Source of the DNA: an uncultured Clostridia bacterium
Lineage (GTDB): Bacteria > Bacillota > Clostridia > Christensenellales > CAG-138
Direction of reading: 5' to 3'
Assembly (NCBI GenBank): GCA_934633695.1
Contig: CAKTYT010000001.1
Location: 62,001 to 126,000 of the forward strand
Length of the DNA: 64,000 bases
The position numbers and the translations under genes are program-made. Positions 43,473 through 52,601 of the stretch are shown here, piece by piece. The number at the start of each line of letters is the position of its first letter. The stretch's first letter is position 1. Below the pieces are notes generated by a model that saw only the letters and a list, made by a program, of their open reading frames with translations, made no database searches and was not told the DNA's origin.

Positions 43473-44933
43473 ATGGAACGAGTTGTTACCAATGAACTTA
43501 GTCGGGCAATTGACCGATACATGATTGATGAATTAAAAATTCCCGGTGTCGTTCTCATGGAGAGAGCGGCAAGCTGTGTTGCCGATGTGATTCTGGAAGA
43601 TATGCCGCACGGCCTTTGTGTAATCATGATAGGCAGCGGCAATAATGGTGGAGACGGTCTTGCACTGCAAAGAATACTTGCAATGCACGGTATTGACTCT
43701 GTAAGCCTTGTGCTCTGCGATGTGGAAAAGTTTAAGGGTGATGCCTTAATAAATTACAACATTGCAAGAAACTTGGGGCTAAAATTTACAAGAGATGCGA
43801 GTATTCTCGACAATGCCGAGGTTATCGTCGATGCAGTGTTCGGTACGGGACTGTCTCGACCGGTTTCGGGCGAAGCATATGATGCAATCGAACATGCGAA
43901 TTCGATGCCCGCAAGGAAAATTGCTGTCGATATCCCGTCGGGGATGAACGGAGATACGGGAGAAATTCTGGGAACCTGCTTTGACGCAGATGTTACGGTA
44001 ACATTTGAATGCATAAAGCAGGGAATTCTCCTGACAAAGGAGCGGGAAAAGGTCGGCAGGCTTGTTGTTGCGAAAATCGGAATCCAGAGAAGAGACTTCG
44101 AACCGAATGTATATTGCGACAGGCTCATTGATGCTGAATTCGTGAAAAATCTGCTTCCGCAAAGAAAAATCGTCAGCAATAAGGGCAGCTACGGACGCGT
44201 TCTGATGCTGGTGGGCAGTGCCGGAATGACGGGAGCAGCAGTAATGAGTTCGGCGGCCGCATTGCGTGCCGGTGCGGGTATTGTAAAGGCTTGTGTGCCG
44301 AAGGAAGTGGTCGGAGCGTTCGCTGTTGTGCCGGAAGTTATGTGCGTGTCTGATGATAGTGCTGATATTGATGATTTAATCGCTTGGGCGGATGTAATTG
44401 CAATCGGCTGCGGAATGGGCAATGATGGGAAATGTGCGTTGAAGCTGCAAAGAGCATTGCTGTCTCGCAAGCCGATAGTTGTCGATGCAGATGCACTGAA
44501 TGTCATGGACAAAAGCCTTGTGTCTCTTCTGCATGAAAAATGCATCGTTACGCCGCATCCGGGTGAAATGGCGAGGCTGACAGGCGGAAAAATCGAAGAC
44601 GTGCTGAGTGCTTTTCCGCTTACTGCGAAAGAATTTGCAAGAAAACATAATTGCATCACTCTTCTTAAGTCAGCGGTGAGCGTGATCGCCTCACCGACGG
44701 GCAAACTGAGGTACAATATTGCGGGCAATGCGGGTCTTGCAAAGGGCGGCAGCGGCGATGTTCTTGCAGGCGTAACAGCAGCCCAGCTTGCGCAGGGTCT
44801 TGATCCATTTGATTCCGCAAGCGTTGGTGCGTTTCTTTTGGGCATTGCTGCTGAAAAAGCTTTGAAATTGCTTGGCACGAGGGCTGTTCTTGCAAGGGAT
44901 GTTATCGGTGCCATTGATAAAATTAATTTATAA
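43473..44933 (+). CDS. nnr: Bifunctional NAD(P)H-hydrate repair enzyme (epimerase/dehydratase)
   Basis: This enzyme repairs hydrated NAD(P)H. The N-terminal YjeF domain (about 1-210) is the epimerase, with GSGNNGGDGLALQR and VDAVFGTGLSRPVSG. The C-terminal ribokinase-like domain (about 220-486) is the ADP/ATP-dependent dehydratase, with GSYGRVLMLVGSAGMTGAA, TPHPGEMARLTG and NAGLAKGGSGDVLAG. The ATG at 43473 matches the family start (MERVVTNEL); a GTG at 43455 overlapping the birA stop would add six residues. Confidence 0.94.
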   Translation: MERVVTNELSRAIDRYMIDELKIPGVVLMERAASCVADVILEDMPHGLCVIMIGSGNNGGDGLALQRILAMHGIDSVSLVLCDVEKFKGDALINYNIARNLGLKFTRDASILDNAEVIVDAVFGTGLSRPVSGEAYDAIEHANSMPARKIAVDIPSGMNGDTGEILGTCFDADVTVTFECIKQGILLTKEREKVGRLVVAKIGIQRRDFEPNVYCDRLIDAEFVKNLLPQRKIVSNKGSYGRVLMLVGSAGMTGAAVMSSAAALRAGAGIVKACVPKEVVGAFAVVPEVMCVSDDSADIDDLIAWADVIAIGCGMGNDGKCALKLQRALLSRKPIVVDADALNVMDKSLVSLLHEKCIVTPHPGEMARLTGGKIEDVLSAFPLTAKEFARKHNCITLLKSAVSVIASPTGKLRYNIAGNAGLAKGGSGDVLAGVTAAQLAQGLDPFDSASVGAFLLGIAAEKALKLLGTRAVLARDVIGAIDKINL

Positions 44934-44949
44934 AACAGGAGGAATAAAT

Positions 44950-46113
44950 ATGCTTATTCTTAAAAACGGAAGAATTATCCCAGTCGTTGGCGATGAATTT
45001 GTCGGCGATATAGCCGTTGAAAACGGAAAAATTGTAGCTATGGGAGAACATCTCGACTATCCCGAAGCGGAGGTGAGAAATGTCAGCGGCTGTACGGTCA
45101 TACCGGGAATCGTTGATGCTCACTGCCACATCGGTATGTTTGAGGACGGCATGGGTTTTGAAGGTGATGACGGAAACGAATACTCAAATCCCGTTACACC
45201 GGAACTCCGTGCGATTGATGCGATTAATCCGTACGATAAATGCTTTACCGAGGCTTGTGCAGGCGGAGTGACCACGACAATTACGGGTCCGGGCAGTGCA
45301 AATGTTATCGGAGGACAGTTCGTAGCGATGAAAACTGCGGGCAGCAGGGTTGAAGATATGGTTATAAAAGAACCAATTGCAATGAAAGCTGCCTTTGGTG
45401 AAAATCCCAAGAGGGTTTACTCAGAGAGCAAAACCTTCTACACCAGAATGGCTGTTGCATCAACGCTTAGAAAGGCTCTGATGGAGGCAAGAGAATATGA
45501 AATGAAAATCGCCGAGGCAGGGGAGGATGCGAGCAAACGACCGGCTTTTGACTTTAAAAAAGAATCCCTTCTCCCGGTGATTCGCCGTGAGCTGCCGCTC
45601 AAGATTCATGCACACCGTGCGGACGATATTCTGACGGCAATCAGGATTGCAAAGGAATTCAATATCAGAATAACTCTTGACCACTTTACCGAGGGATATC
45701 TCATTATAAACCGTATCAAGGATGACCTGAAGGAACTCGGTGCGGGGGTCATTGTCGGTCCGCTTCTTTCCGACAGGAGTAAAATTGAACTGAAAAACCT
45801 CAGCATGACAGCACCGAGAACGCTTTATGAAAACGGCATTAAGTTTGCAATGATGACAGACCATCCCGATATCCCCGAGCAGTACCTCCCCGTTTGTGCC
45901 GCACTGGCTGTTCGCGAAGGTCTGCCCGAAAAGGTGGCTCTCGAGTCCATCACAATAAACGCAGCCGAAATTGTCGGGCTTGGCGACAGAATCGGTTCAC
46001 TGGAGGTCGGTAAAGATGCGGACATAGCTGTATTCTACGGACATCCGTTCGATTTCAGAGCAAGGTGTGTCATGACTGTCGTAAATGGTGAAATTGCTCA
46101 CGATGAACTCTAA
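44950..46113 (+). CDS. Amidohydrolase family protein (imidazolonepropionase-like)
   Basis: The 387-residue protein is a TIM-barrel metal-dependent hydrolase. It starts MLILKNGRIIPVVGDE, shows the metal-binding IPGIVDAHCHIGMFEDG, later His residues in KIHAHRADDI and TLDHFTEGY, the catalytic Asp in MMTDHPDIPEQ, and the C-terminal IGSLEVGKDADIAVF. This is the arrangement of imidazolonepropionase-like and prolidase-like amidohydrolases. The substrate is unknown; no histidine degradation genes are nearby. AGGAGG precedes the ATG at 44950. The next gene overlaps its stop codon. Confidence 0.87.
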   Translation: MLILKNGRIIPVVGDEFVGDIAVENGKIVAMGEHLDYPEAEVRNVSGCTVIPGIVDAHCHIGMFEDGMGFEGDDGNEYSNPVTPELRAIDAINPYDKCFTEACAGGVTTTITGPGSANVIGGQFVAMKTAGSRVEDMVIKEPIAMKAAFGENPKRVYSESKTFYTRMAVASTLRKALMEAREYEMKIAEAGEDASKRPAFDFKKESLLPVIRRELPLKIHAHRADDILTAIRIAKEFNIRITLDHFTEGYLIINRIKDDLKELGAGVIVGPLLSDRSKIELKNLSMTAPRTLYENGIKFAMMTDHPDIPEQYLPVCAALAVREGLPEKVALESITINAAEIVGLGDRIGSLEVGKDADIAVFYGHPFDFRARCVMTVVNGEIAHDEL

Positions 46114-46696
46114 TGATATCTTATGCGAAAAGAGCAGTCTGAGGAGCAGTTTAAGAAAAAAACGGCGAGAGCTGCCCCGGGAGGAGCGTTCGGCAGCGGC
46201 CGAAAAGGTCGCAAAGAGGGTTATTGCTCTTGAGCAGTACGAAAGTTCACACTGCATTCTTGCCTACATGGCGGCAAAGGGTGAACTCGATGTGTCGCCG
46301 ATTGTTGAAAATGCAAGGGCGAACGGTAAAAAAATTGCTTTTCCGCTCTGCATTGAAAACAGGGGACTCAGATTGCTCGTTCCGCACTCTCCTGACTCAT
46401 TTGTGTTCGGTGCGTATGGTATAAAGGAACCGGATGAGCGGGATTCGGATGAAATATCAGTTGCCGAACTCGATTTCATAATTGTTCCGGGTGTCGGCTT
46501 TGATGACGAATGCAGGAGGCTTGGCCAGGGAGGCGGTTACTATGATTGCCTGCTTGGGAAAAGCTCGGCATTTGCTTGCGGCGTCGGTTACGATTTCCAA
46601 CTGTGCGATAAACTGCCGACGGAACCGCACGATAGATCGATTGACTGCGTAGTGTTTCCATGCGGAGTGTACTTTGGAGCAAAAGAGGATAAATAA
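46103..46696 (+). CDS. 5-formyltetrahydrofolate cyclo-ligase
   Basis: This enzyme converts 5-formyl-THF to 5,10-methenyl-THF with ATP. The 197-residue product shows LRKKRRELPREERS at the N-terminus, YMAAKGELDVSPIVENA, the LDFIIVPGVGFDDECRRLGQ segment with the following GGGYYD, and a C-terminal PHDRSIDCVVFP. It starts at 46103, 11 bases before the end of the amidohydrolase gene, and is followed after 2 bases by rsmD. Confidence 0.9.
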   Translation: MNSNDILCEKSSLRSSLRKKRRELPREERSAAAEKVAKRVIALEQYESSHCILAYMAAKGELDVSPIVENARANGKKIAFPLCIENRGLRLLVPHSPDSFVFGAYGIKEPDERDSDEISVAELDFIIVPGVGFDDECRRLGQGGGYYDCLLGKSSAFACGVGYDFQLCDKLPTEPHDRSIDCVVFPCGVYFGAKEDK

Positions 46697-46698
46697 TT

Positions 46699-47274
46699 TT
46701 GAAAATTATTTCAGGGACGAAAAAGGGGCGGAGCTTTGATGCACCGCCCGGAAGAAATACAAGACCGACGCTCGCAAGAGTGAAGGAAGCCATGTTCGGC
46801 ATGATTCAGTTTGATATTGAGGGACGGTATGTCCTTGACTTGTTTGCAGGCAGCGGGAGTCTGGGCTTTGAGGCACTCTCGAGGGGAGCATCCGAGGCAG
46901 TGCTTTGCGACAGTTCCCGCGATGCTGCAAAGTTGATAATGAAAAACGTGTCAACACTCGGCTTCGAGTCAAATGCGAGGGTTTTTTGCTGTGATTGCAA
47001 CGCACTTATTAAAATGCTGGCAGGCGAGGGGAGAAAGTTTTCTCTCGTTTTGCTTGATCCTCCGTATGCTGCAGGGCTGACGGAAGGCGTTGTAGATGCA
47101 CTCGTCGAAAATAACCTGCTCGATGAGGGTTGCATACTCCTTGCTGAACATGCTTGGAAGGAACAGTTGAAGATTGAAACAAAGGGTATTATTTGCCGTG
47201 AACCGAGGAAATACGGTGATTCGGCAGTGACATATATGGAATTTTTCCCAAACGAGCAGGAAAACGGAAAATAA
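46699..47274 (+). CDS. rsmD: 16S rRNA (guanine(966)-N(2))-methyltransferase
   Basis: RsmD methylates G966 of 16S rRNA. The 191-residue protein shows MKIISGTKKGRSFDAPPG, the TRPTLARVKEAMF segment, the SAM site VLDLFAGSGSLGFEALSRGA, and the catalytic LVLLDPPYAAG. The start is TTG at 46699, 2 bases after the previous stop, with AGAGGA at 46684-46689. It is followed by coaD, the usual order in Bacillota. Confidence 0.95.
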   Translation: MKIISGTKKGRSFDAPPGRNTRPTLARVKEAMFGMIQFDIEGRYVLDLFAGSGSLGFEALSRGASEAVLCDSSRDAAKLIMKNVSTLGFESNARVFCCDCNALIKMLAGEGRKFSLVLLDPPYAAGLTEGVVDALVENNLLDEGCILLAEHAWKEQLKIETKGIICREPRKYGDSAVTYMEFFPNEQENGK

Positions 47275-47306
47275 AGGCGAATATTCCACTTGAGAGGTGA
47301 GTACAT

Positions 47307-47816
47307 ATGAAAACTTGTGTTTTTGCCGGTTCATTTGACCCGTTCACCGTAGGTCATCTTGACATTGTGAAACGTGCTGCACGTCTTTTTGATAAAGCTT
47401 ATGTTACCGTTCTCTATAACCCCGGGAAGGACAGAGCCATGTTCAGCGTTGAGGAACGAGTGAAATTGATTCAGGATGCAGTTTCCGACATCGAAAATGT
47501 CGCTGTTTCTCAATTCAGTGGACTTTTGGTAGATTACTGCAGATCTATCGGGGCGAGCTGTATAGTGCGTGGTATAAGGTCCGGCAGCGATGTTGAATAC
47601 GAACACATGCTCGAAGCTGTTAACAAAAAACTTGATGACAGTATTGAAACACTTTACATGCTCTCAAAGCCAGAGTATGCACACATGAGTTCAAGCCTTG
47701 TGAGACAATTGATTGAGCTTAACATCGGCATAGAGGATATGGTTCCGAATGCCATGCATGATATAATACAGGAAAGGACGCAAAACGATGGAAGAACAGC
47801 ACAACGAAAAGGATAG
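47307..47816 (+). CDS. coaD: Phosphopantetheine adenylyltransferase
   Basis: CoaD transfers AMP to 4'-phosphopantetheine in CoA synthesis. It shows AGSFDPFTVGHLDIV with the T-x-G-H motif, the RGIRSGSDVEYE segment, and MSSSLVRQLIELN, the counterpart of ISSTxxR. Length is 169 residues. Strong RBS GAGAGGTGAG precedes the ATG. The following gene starts 29 bases before its stop. Confidence 0.97.
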   Translation: MKTCVFAGSFDPFTVGHLDIVKRAARLFDKAYVTVLYNPGKDRAMFSVEERVKLIQDAVSDIENVAVSQFSGLLVDYCRSIGASCIVRGIRSGSDVEYEHMLEAVNKKLDDSIETLYMLSKPEYAHMSSSLVRQLIELNIGIEDMVPNAMHDIIQERTQNDGRTAQRKG

Positions 47817-48768
47817 GTATCAGGAAATTGTTGCGGCAGATATTGAGGAGCTGAGAAGGTACCTGCTTGAAGACGCAAAGACTCCCATTCTTTCGGCGAA
47901 TCCAAATCTCAGACTTGTTGATTCGGAAGAATGGGCAGAAAAGCTTGATGATATCAAGGTTTGCTTGCCCGACAGCATTAAGCGGGCAAACAGCGTTTTG
48001 AGGGAAGCAGGGCGAATTATTGACGATGCAAAGGATGAGGCTGATGCAATTATCGACGAGGCCGAGGACATTGCGGATCGAATTGAACAGGAAACGAACG
48101 CTGCCGTAAAGCAGAAAACGGACGATGCCGACAGGTACTATAAAAAGCGTACTTCTGATGCGGATAATTACGACAGGGATCAGAGGGCAGCAGGCGAAAA
48201 ATACTACCGTTCCTGCACAAAGGAAGGCGATGCTTATAAGGCAGAACGTTATGCAGAGGGCGATGCATATTATAACGAAGCCGTCGAAAAAGCTGACGCA
48301 GAAGCCGAGCGGATCATTGCCGAAGCAACGGCGAAGGCCGAGCAGCTTATCAGCGAAAATGAGATAACCGTTGAAGCGAACAGGCGTGCGGAGGAACTGA
48401 GGAGATTGACAATTGAACGCTCCAACAAGCTCTTTAATAACGCTGTTTCAATGGCTGATGGCATAATGAATGATCTCATGGGCATTCTCGCCGAGTATTA
48501 CAACGATGTCACTGAAGACCGCAGGAAACTTCAGGATAAGTGGGTCGGAGGAAAGCCCGAACAAAGGAGAGAACCCGAATCCGCTGTACGTGAAGAGAGA
48601 GTTGAGGTTTCTTCAAGTCCAGAACGTGACGTTCAGGATGGTGTGGAATACGATGAATACGATGATTACAGTGATAAGGATGACGAACCTATCGGGTTTT
48701 TCAACAAAATTAGCGAGAGGATCCTCGGCGGCAGGCGAAAGGACAGCCATGCTTCCGATGACGAGTGA
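47788..48768 (+). CDS. Coiled-coil protein built from 11-residue repeats, function unknown
   Basis: The 326-residue protein has no signal peptide or membrane helix. Residues ~80-189 form ten consecutive 11-residue units, each with a small residue (A, G or T) at position 2 and many aromatic or charged residues, for example DAKDEADAIID, DADRYYKKRTS and EGDAYYNEAVE. Such hendecads form long amphipathic or right-handed coiled helices. A helical region continues to ~245, and the C-terminal ~75 residues are acidic and low-complexity with many Asp, Tyr and Arg. The ATG lies inside coaD (29-base overlap), so it is translationally tied to it. I do not recognise the family; DivIVA-like or membrane-lining roles are possible but unproven. 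Confidence 0.7.
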   Translation: MEEQHNEKDRYQEIVAADIEELRRYLLEDAKTPILSANPNLRLVDSEEWAEKLDDIKVCLPDSIKRANSVLREAGRIIDDAKDEADAIIDEAEDIADRIEQETNAAVKQKTDDADRYYKKRTSDADNYDRDQRAAGEKYYRSCTKEGDAYKAERYAEGDAYYNEAVEKADAEAERIIAEATAKAEQLISENEITVEANRRAEELRRLTIERSNKLFNNAVSMADGIMNDLMGILAEYYNDVTEDRRKLQDKWVGGKPEQRREPESAVREERVEVSSSPERDVQDGVEYDEYDDYSDKDDEPIGFFNKISERILGGRRKDSHASDDE

Positions 48769-48778
48769 TTGACTTACG

Positions 48779-48806
48779 ACGGTGGCGGCTGCGCTGCCGT
48801 TTTTTA
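48779..48806 (+). terminator. Terminator between the coiled-coil gene and ylbJ
   Basis: GGCGGC (48785-48790) pairs with GCTGCC (48794-48799) with one G-U pair and is followed by GT and a T-run (48800-48805). The T-run overlaps the ylbJ stop codon. It lies between convergent genes. Confidence 0.6.
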
Positions 48807-49835
48807 CGCTCTTGTGCGTCGAACGAAAAAAATCGCCGCCAACGATGAAATTGCTGCTGTTATAAAACTCGAAAAGAGCAGTGTGATAAGGTTGAATGCT
48901 CTTTCGGCAAGCAGCAATTGAGAGGTGTTGCTGCCGACAGGACTGCCATTATCAAAGAGTGGGTAGAGAGCAAAGCAAATTGCACCTGCAATGAGTGCAT
49001 GAAAAAACTTTGTCGCAAGATATGGTATTACAGCGAATTTTCCGGTACCGCAGGCTTGTATGAAAACGCATATTCCGCCGAATGAGAGCAATGCGGTTAT
49101 GAGTGAAAGCTTGCTCCTCAACGAAATTCCGACACCGGAAATGAGCTTTATTCCGTTTGTCATTTCGATTGAACCAAACAGAACGCCTTTTACCACGGGG
49201 CTGCTTCGCCGTATGAAGGGGATTCCGTCAATAATTCCTATAAGCGTCATGAAAAAAATGAGTGCTCCGCCAACCCTGAATATCAAAGCGGTGGCATCGC
49301 CGATGGATTCAGGTAAGACCTCGGAAACTCGGTTCCTTTTTGAGAAACCGGCAATGCCTCCATCGGCAGCTGTACACTTATTGAAAATGGAAAATACAGT
49401 CAGCATCAAAAGTGATGAGCCGTAATGGGCTGCTGCGATGAGCGGAGCAGCCTTCGGAAGGTTGAGCATGCCCGTTGCAACGGTGCCCGCGATAAAAACA
49501 GGACCGGAAAGATTGAGACAGGCACTGAATACGCCGCGTCGTTCGGGTGTCATGTTTGCAAAGACAGTATTGACAAGGACACTCCCCGACGGCGAACCCG
49601 AAATACAGGAAACAGCAAAGAGACGGAACAGCGTGCCCGTTGCTTTTTTGCTGCTTCCGTCAAACATCCCGAGACGCTTTAATGCGGAAACGCACACGAA
49701 AAAGGGAAAAAGTGACGGAAGAACGCAGGAAATAAAAAGCTCAAACCCTGCGGCCGCACCGAGAATTGAGCTTTGACTGAACACTAAAAGACATAGGCAG
49801 ACGATAATGACTGCCGCTTCTGCAAAGATTCTCAT
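48804..49835 (-). CDS. ylbJ: Sporulation integral membrane protein YlbJ-like (nucleoside recognition/GATE-like domain)
   Basis: The ~343-residue protein is hydrophobic throughout, with about eight membrane segments. It has the features of YlbJ, needed for spore cortex formation in Bacillus: FELFISCVLPSLFPFFV near the N-terminus, SGSPSGSVLVNTVFANM, LNLSGPVFIAGTVA, and GSIEMTNGIKLISG in the second half. The position next to tmcAL (ylbM) and downstream of coaD matches the Bacillus ylb region. The start is uncertain: ATG at 49835 is used, but a TTG at 49859 overlapping the tmcAL stop would add eight residues. Both it and gpr support sporulation. Confidence 0.85.
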   Translation of the reverse strand: MRIFAEAAVIIVCLCLLVFSQSSILGAAAGFELFISCVLPSLFPFFVCVSALKRLGMFDGSSKKATGTLFRLFAVSCISGSPSGSVLVNTVFANMTPERRGVFSACLNLSGPVFIAGTVATGMLNLPKAAPLIAAAHYGSSLLMLTVFSIFNKCTAADGGIAGFSKRNRVSEVLPESIGDATALIFRVGGALIFFMTLIGIIDGIPFIRRSSPVVKGVLFGSIEMTNGIKLISGVGISLRSKLSLITALLSFGGICVFIQACGTGKFAVIPYLATKFFHALIAGAICFALYPLFDNGSPVGSNTSQLLLAERAFNLITLLFSSFITAAISSLAAIFFVRRTRA

Positions 49836-49855
49836 ACTCAAAACTATGAGAATAA

Positions 49856-51043
49856 TCAAACCATTATGAGAGCGTTTGCGAATTCGTCTTTTGCTGTTTT
49901 GTCAGCCGGATCGGCCAACGCACGCACAGAGCTTGCCATAGAAGTCAGTTCAAAGAGCCTTTTCGCTCTGCTGCTCAGTTTTCTTATATCGGAGTGACGC
50001 ATAAGAACGGGTAGGGAGGCATTTCTGCACAGCTCGGAGAGAAGTTCGATCTTACTGCCGTTGATGCCGAGTACACGGACAAATAAAGCGTCGGGAGAAG
50101 TGAAAAATTCATTTCGCAGTTCCCTTGTAATGCCTAAAACGGAACTCAAAACGATACGCTTTATTCTCGCAAGAGTGTAGCGTCTGCTTTTGACGTTAAA
50201 GATGAGTTCACTAAAACTTTGAGAATCCAGTGCCGAGCGATACAGCAGGTTTTCAAGCCCTTCGGATACATCAGTTATTTTTCTGATACCGTCAGGTCCG
50301 AGGGTGCGGAGTGCGTAAAGACAAATATTCGAAAGTAATTCGGTGTCTGCAAATGAAAGATTTTTTTCACTGTTCATAATATCGTTTGCAACAGATTTTG
50401 GCAATGCGGTACAAGCGTTTTCTGCTTTGCCTGCATGAAGAAGTTTTCTGACGGCAGTGGCAGACGAATATGCCCCGTTTAATTCAGTATCCGAGTAATT
50501 ACTCCCTATTCGTTTGACGGTATATGCTTTAAACCTGGGAGCGAAGGCTGAGACTGCACGCAAATATTCAACAGCAAGAATATCATTCGGCTGACTCGGT
50601 ACTTTTTCACTGCTTGCACCGTACATGGCGGCAGGGTAGCTGAGCCCTGATTTCAGCAGAGCCTGAAGTGTTTTTCTGTCAATGTTCGATTCTGCTGCGG
50701 CGAGGAGAGGGTCAATGCTGCCCGATTCACTTCCGAAACAGATTCCGTCTACGATTCCCGTACCGTAAAGCAGCTTTACGGCAGCACCAGAGAAAAACTC
50801 TGCACTGCTCAACGCAAAAACATCGGGAAGCCCGATGACCATATCTGCCCCATTTTGAATCGCCCACCTTGCTCTTGTAAATTTATCACAAATAGCCACT
50901 TCACCGCGCTGAGTAAAGCTTGCACTCATGACAACAATTAAATTGTCAGCATCTGACAGCCGTTTTGCCTCTCGGAGAAAGTAGGCATGTCCGTTGTGAA
51001 AAGGATTGAATTCGGCAACTATGCCGATGTTGTTGTGATGCAT
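49856..51043 (-). CDS. tmcAL: tRNA(Met) cytidine acetate ligase
   Basis: TmcAL (YlbM) activates acetate with ATP and forms N4-acetylcytidine at the wobble base of elongator tRNA-Met. The 395-residue protein starts with the nucleotidyltransferase motif IGIVAEFNPFHNGHAYFL, then VVMSASFTQRGE, GADMVIGLPDVFALSSAE and FGSESGS. The C-terminal half is the helical tRNA-binding part. The ATG at 51043 has TTGGAG six bases upstream. It overlaps or abuts ylbJ. Confidence 0.93.
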   Translation of the reverse strand: MHHNNIGIVAEFNPFHNGHAYFLREAKRLSDADNLIVVMSASFTQRGEVAICDKFTRARWAIQNGADMVIGLPDVFALSSAEFFSGAAVKLLYGTGIVDGICFGSESGSIDPLLAAAESNIDRKTLQALLKSGLSYPAAMYGASSEKVPSQPNDILAVEYLRAVSAFAPRFKAYTVKRIGSNYSDTELNGAYSSATAVRKLLHAGKAENACTALPKSVANDIMNSEKNLSFADTELLSNICLYALRTLGPDGIRKITDVSEGLENLLYRSALDSQSFSELIFNVKSRRYTLARIKRIVLSSVLGITRELRNEFFTSPDALFVRVLGINGSKIELLSELCRNASLPVLMRHSDIRKLSSRAKRLFELTSMASSVRALADPADKTAKDEFANALIMV

Positions 51044-51075
51044 TGAAAACTCCAATTTTATATTCTCACCGTAGG

Positions 51076-51104
51076 TTCAAAACCTGTTCGCCTTATGTTA
51101 TAAT
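51076..51104 (+). promoter_or_regulatory. Promoter for ackA
   Basis: -10 TATAAT (51099-51104) with TGT before it (extended -10); the -35 position 51076-51081 reads TTCAAA, a weak match. It leaves a leader of about 130 bases before ackA. Confidence 0.5.
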
Positions 51105-51239
51105 ACAAACGAGAATGTTAGTCAAGCCCAAATCGGACGTACATTTTCAAGAAAAGCGTCATGGTATGGCTTACCTGGCGTGATGATTCAATAAACAAAT
51201 GCTGCTTCGAAGATGCGGCAAAAGAAAGGATAAAAGACA

Positions 51240-52445
51240 ATGAAAGTTCTCGTAGTCAACGCAGGCAGTTCATCCCTTAAGTATCAGCTTATTGATACAG
51301 AGAGCGGCCATGTTATTGCAAAGGGTCTTTGCGAACGCATTGGGATTGCAAACTCCAATATGGTTTATAAACCCACAGGAAAGGGCAAGCACACATTTGA
51401 ACGTGACATTAAGGACCACAGTGAAGCTATGAAGCTCGTTGTTGATGCACTTGTTGACCCCGAAATCGGTGTTATCAAGAGTATGGACGAAATTGATGCA
51501 GTTGGTCACCGTATTGTTCATGGCGGAGAAAAGTTTGCAGATTCCGTTCTGATTACTGACGAAGTCATCGAAACGGTTGAAAGTCTGAACGATCTTGCAC
51601 CGCTGCACAATCCTGCAAACCTGACGGGCATTCGTGCTTGCATGGAGCTTATGCCGGGTGTGCCCATGGTTGGCGTTTTCGATACTGCATTCCATCAGAC
51701 AATGCCTCAGTACGCATACATGTACGGTCTGCCTTACGAAGCATATACCGATCACATGGTTCGCCGTTATGGCTTCCACGGAACCTCTCATAAGTATGTT
51801 TCAATGCGTGCTGCTGCGATGCTCGGTAAACCCATTGAAGAGACGAAGATCATAACCTGTCATCTCGGCAACGGTTCTTCAATTACCGCGATCAAAGGCG
51901 GAAAGAGCATAGACACGAGCATGGGGCTTACTCCCCTTGAGGGCGTTCCCATGGGTACCCGCTGCGGCAATATCGACCCTGCAATCGTTCTCTATCTCAT
52001 GAAAAAGCTTGGTCTCTCTGAAAAGGAAATGGATACCTACATGAACAAGAAGAGCGGTATTCTCGGCTTGAGCGGCATTTCAAGCGATTTCCGCGACCTT
52101 CGCGATGTTGCAGATGTAAATCCCCGTGCCGAACTCGGTCTTGCAACTTTTGCATACAATGTCAAAAAATATATCGGTGCATACGTTGCCTCTCTCAACG
52201 GTGTTGATGCAGTCGTCTTTACAGCCGGTGTAGGCGAAAATTTCTGGGGGATGCGTGAACGTATCATATCCGATCTTGAATACCTTGGAATTGAGCTTGA
52301 TCGTGAAGCGAATGAAAACTTTGCAGTCGGCGAAGAAGTCTGTGTAAGCAAACCCGACAGCAAGGTTAAGATTTTCATCATTCCCACCGATGAAGAGCTT
52401 ATGATTGCCCGCGACACCGAGTACATCGTTAACGAAAGCAAATAA
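51240..52445 (+). CDS. ackA: Acetate kinase
   Basis: AckA converts acetyl phosphate and ADP to acetate and ATP, the energy-yielding end of acetate fermentation. It shows the N-terminal VLVVNAGSSSLKYQL, VGHRIVHGGEKF, GVFDTAFHQTMP, RRYGFHGTSHKYV, CHLGNGSSITAI and FTAGVGEN. It has 401 residues. No pta gene lies next to it. AAAGGA precedes the ATG and it is downstream of its own promoter. Confidence 0.98.
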   Translation: MKVLVVNAGSSSLKYQLIDTESGHVIAKGLCERIGIANSNMVYKPTGKGKHTFERDIKDHSEAMKLVVDALVDPEIGVIKSMDEIDAVGHRIVHGGEKFADSVLITDEVIETVESLNDLAPLHNPANLTGIRACMELMPGVPMVGVFDTAFHQTMPQYAYMYGLPYEAYTDHMVRRYGFHGTSHKYVSMRAAAMLGKPIEETKIITCHLGNGSSITAIKGGKSIDTSMGLTPLEGVPMGTRCGNIDPAIVLYLMKKLGLSEKEMDTYMNKKSGILGLSGISSDFRDLRDVADVNPRAELGLATFAYNVKKYIGAYVASLNGVDAVVFTAGVGENFWGMRERIISDLEYLGIELDREANENFAVGEEVCVSKPDSKVKIFIIPTDEELMIARDTEYIVNESK

Positions 52446-52532
52446 AATTGATCGATTTATCCTGCAACGGTGGGTTTTCTGTTTGATGGTCTTGCGCAGG
52501 GCATTATATTTTCGTGAAACCCATAAAGACTG

Positions 52533-52561
52533 TTGACTTTCTCGCCGTTGTAGTATAGAAT
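52533..52561 (+). promoter_or_regulatory. Sigma-A promoter for yceD-rpmF
   Basis: -35 TTGACT (52533-52538), a 17-nt spacer and -10 TAGAAT (52556-52561), about 40 bases before the yceD start. Confidence 0.65.
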
Positions 52562-52601
52562 ATGGAAGGTTGTATCGTACAGCTGAAGAATGGAGTATTG
52601 T

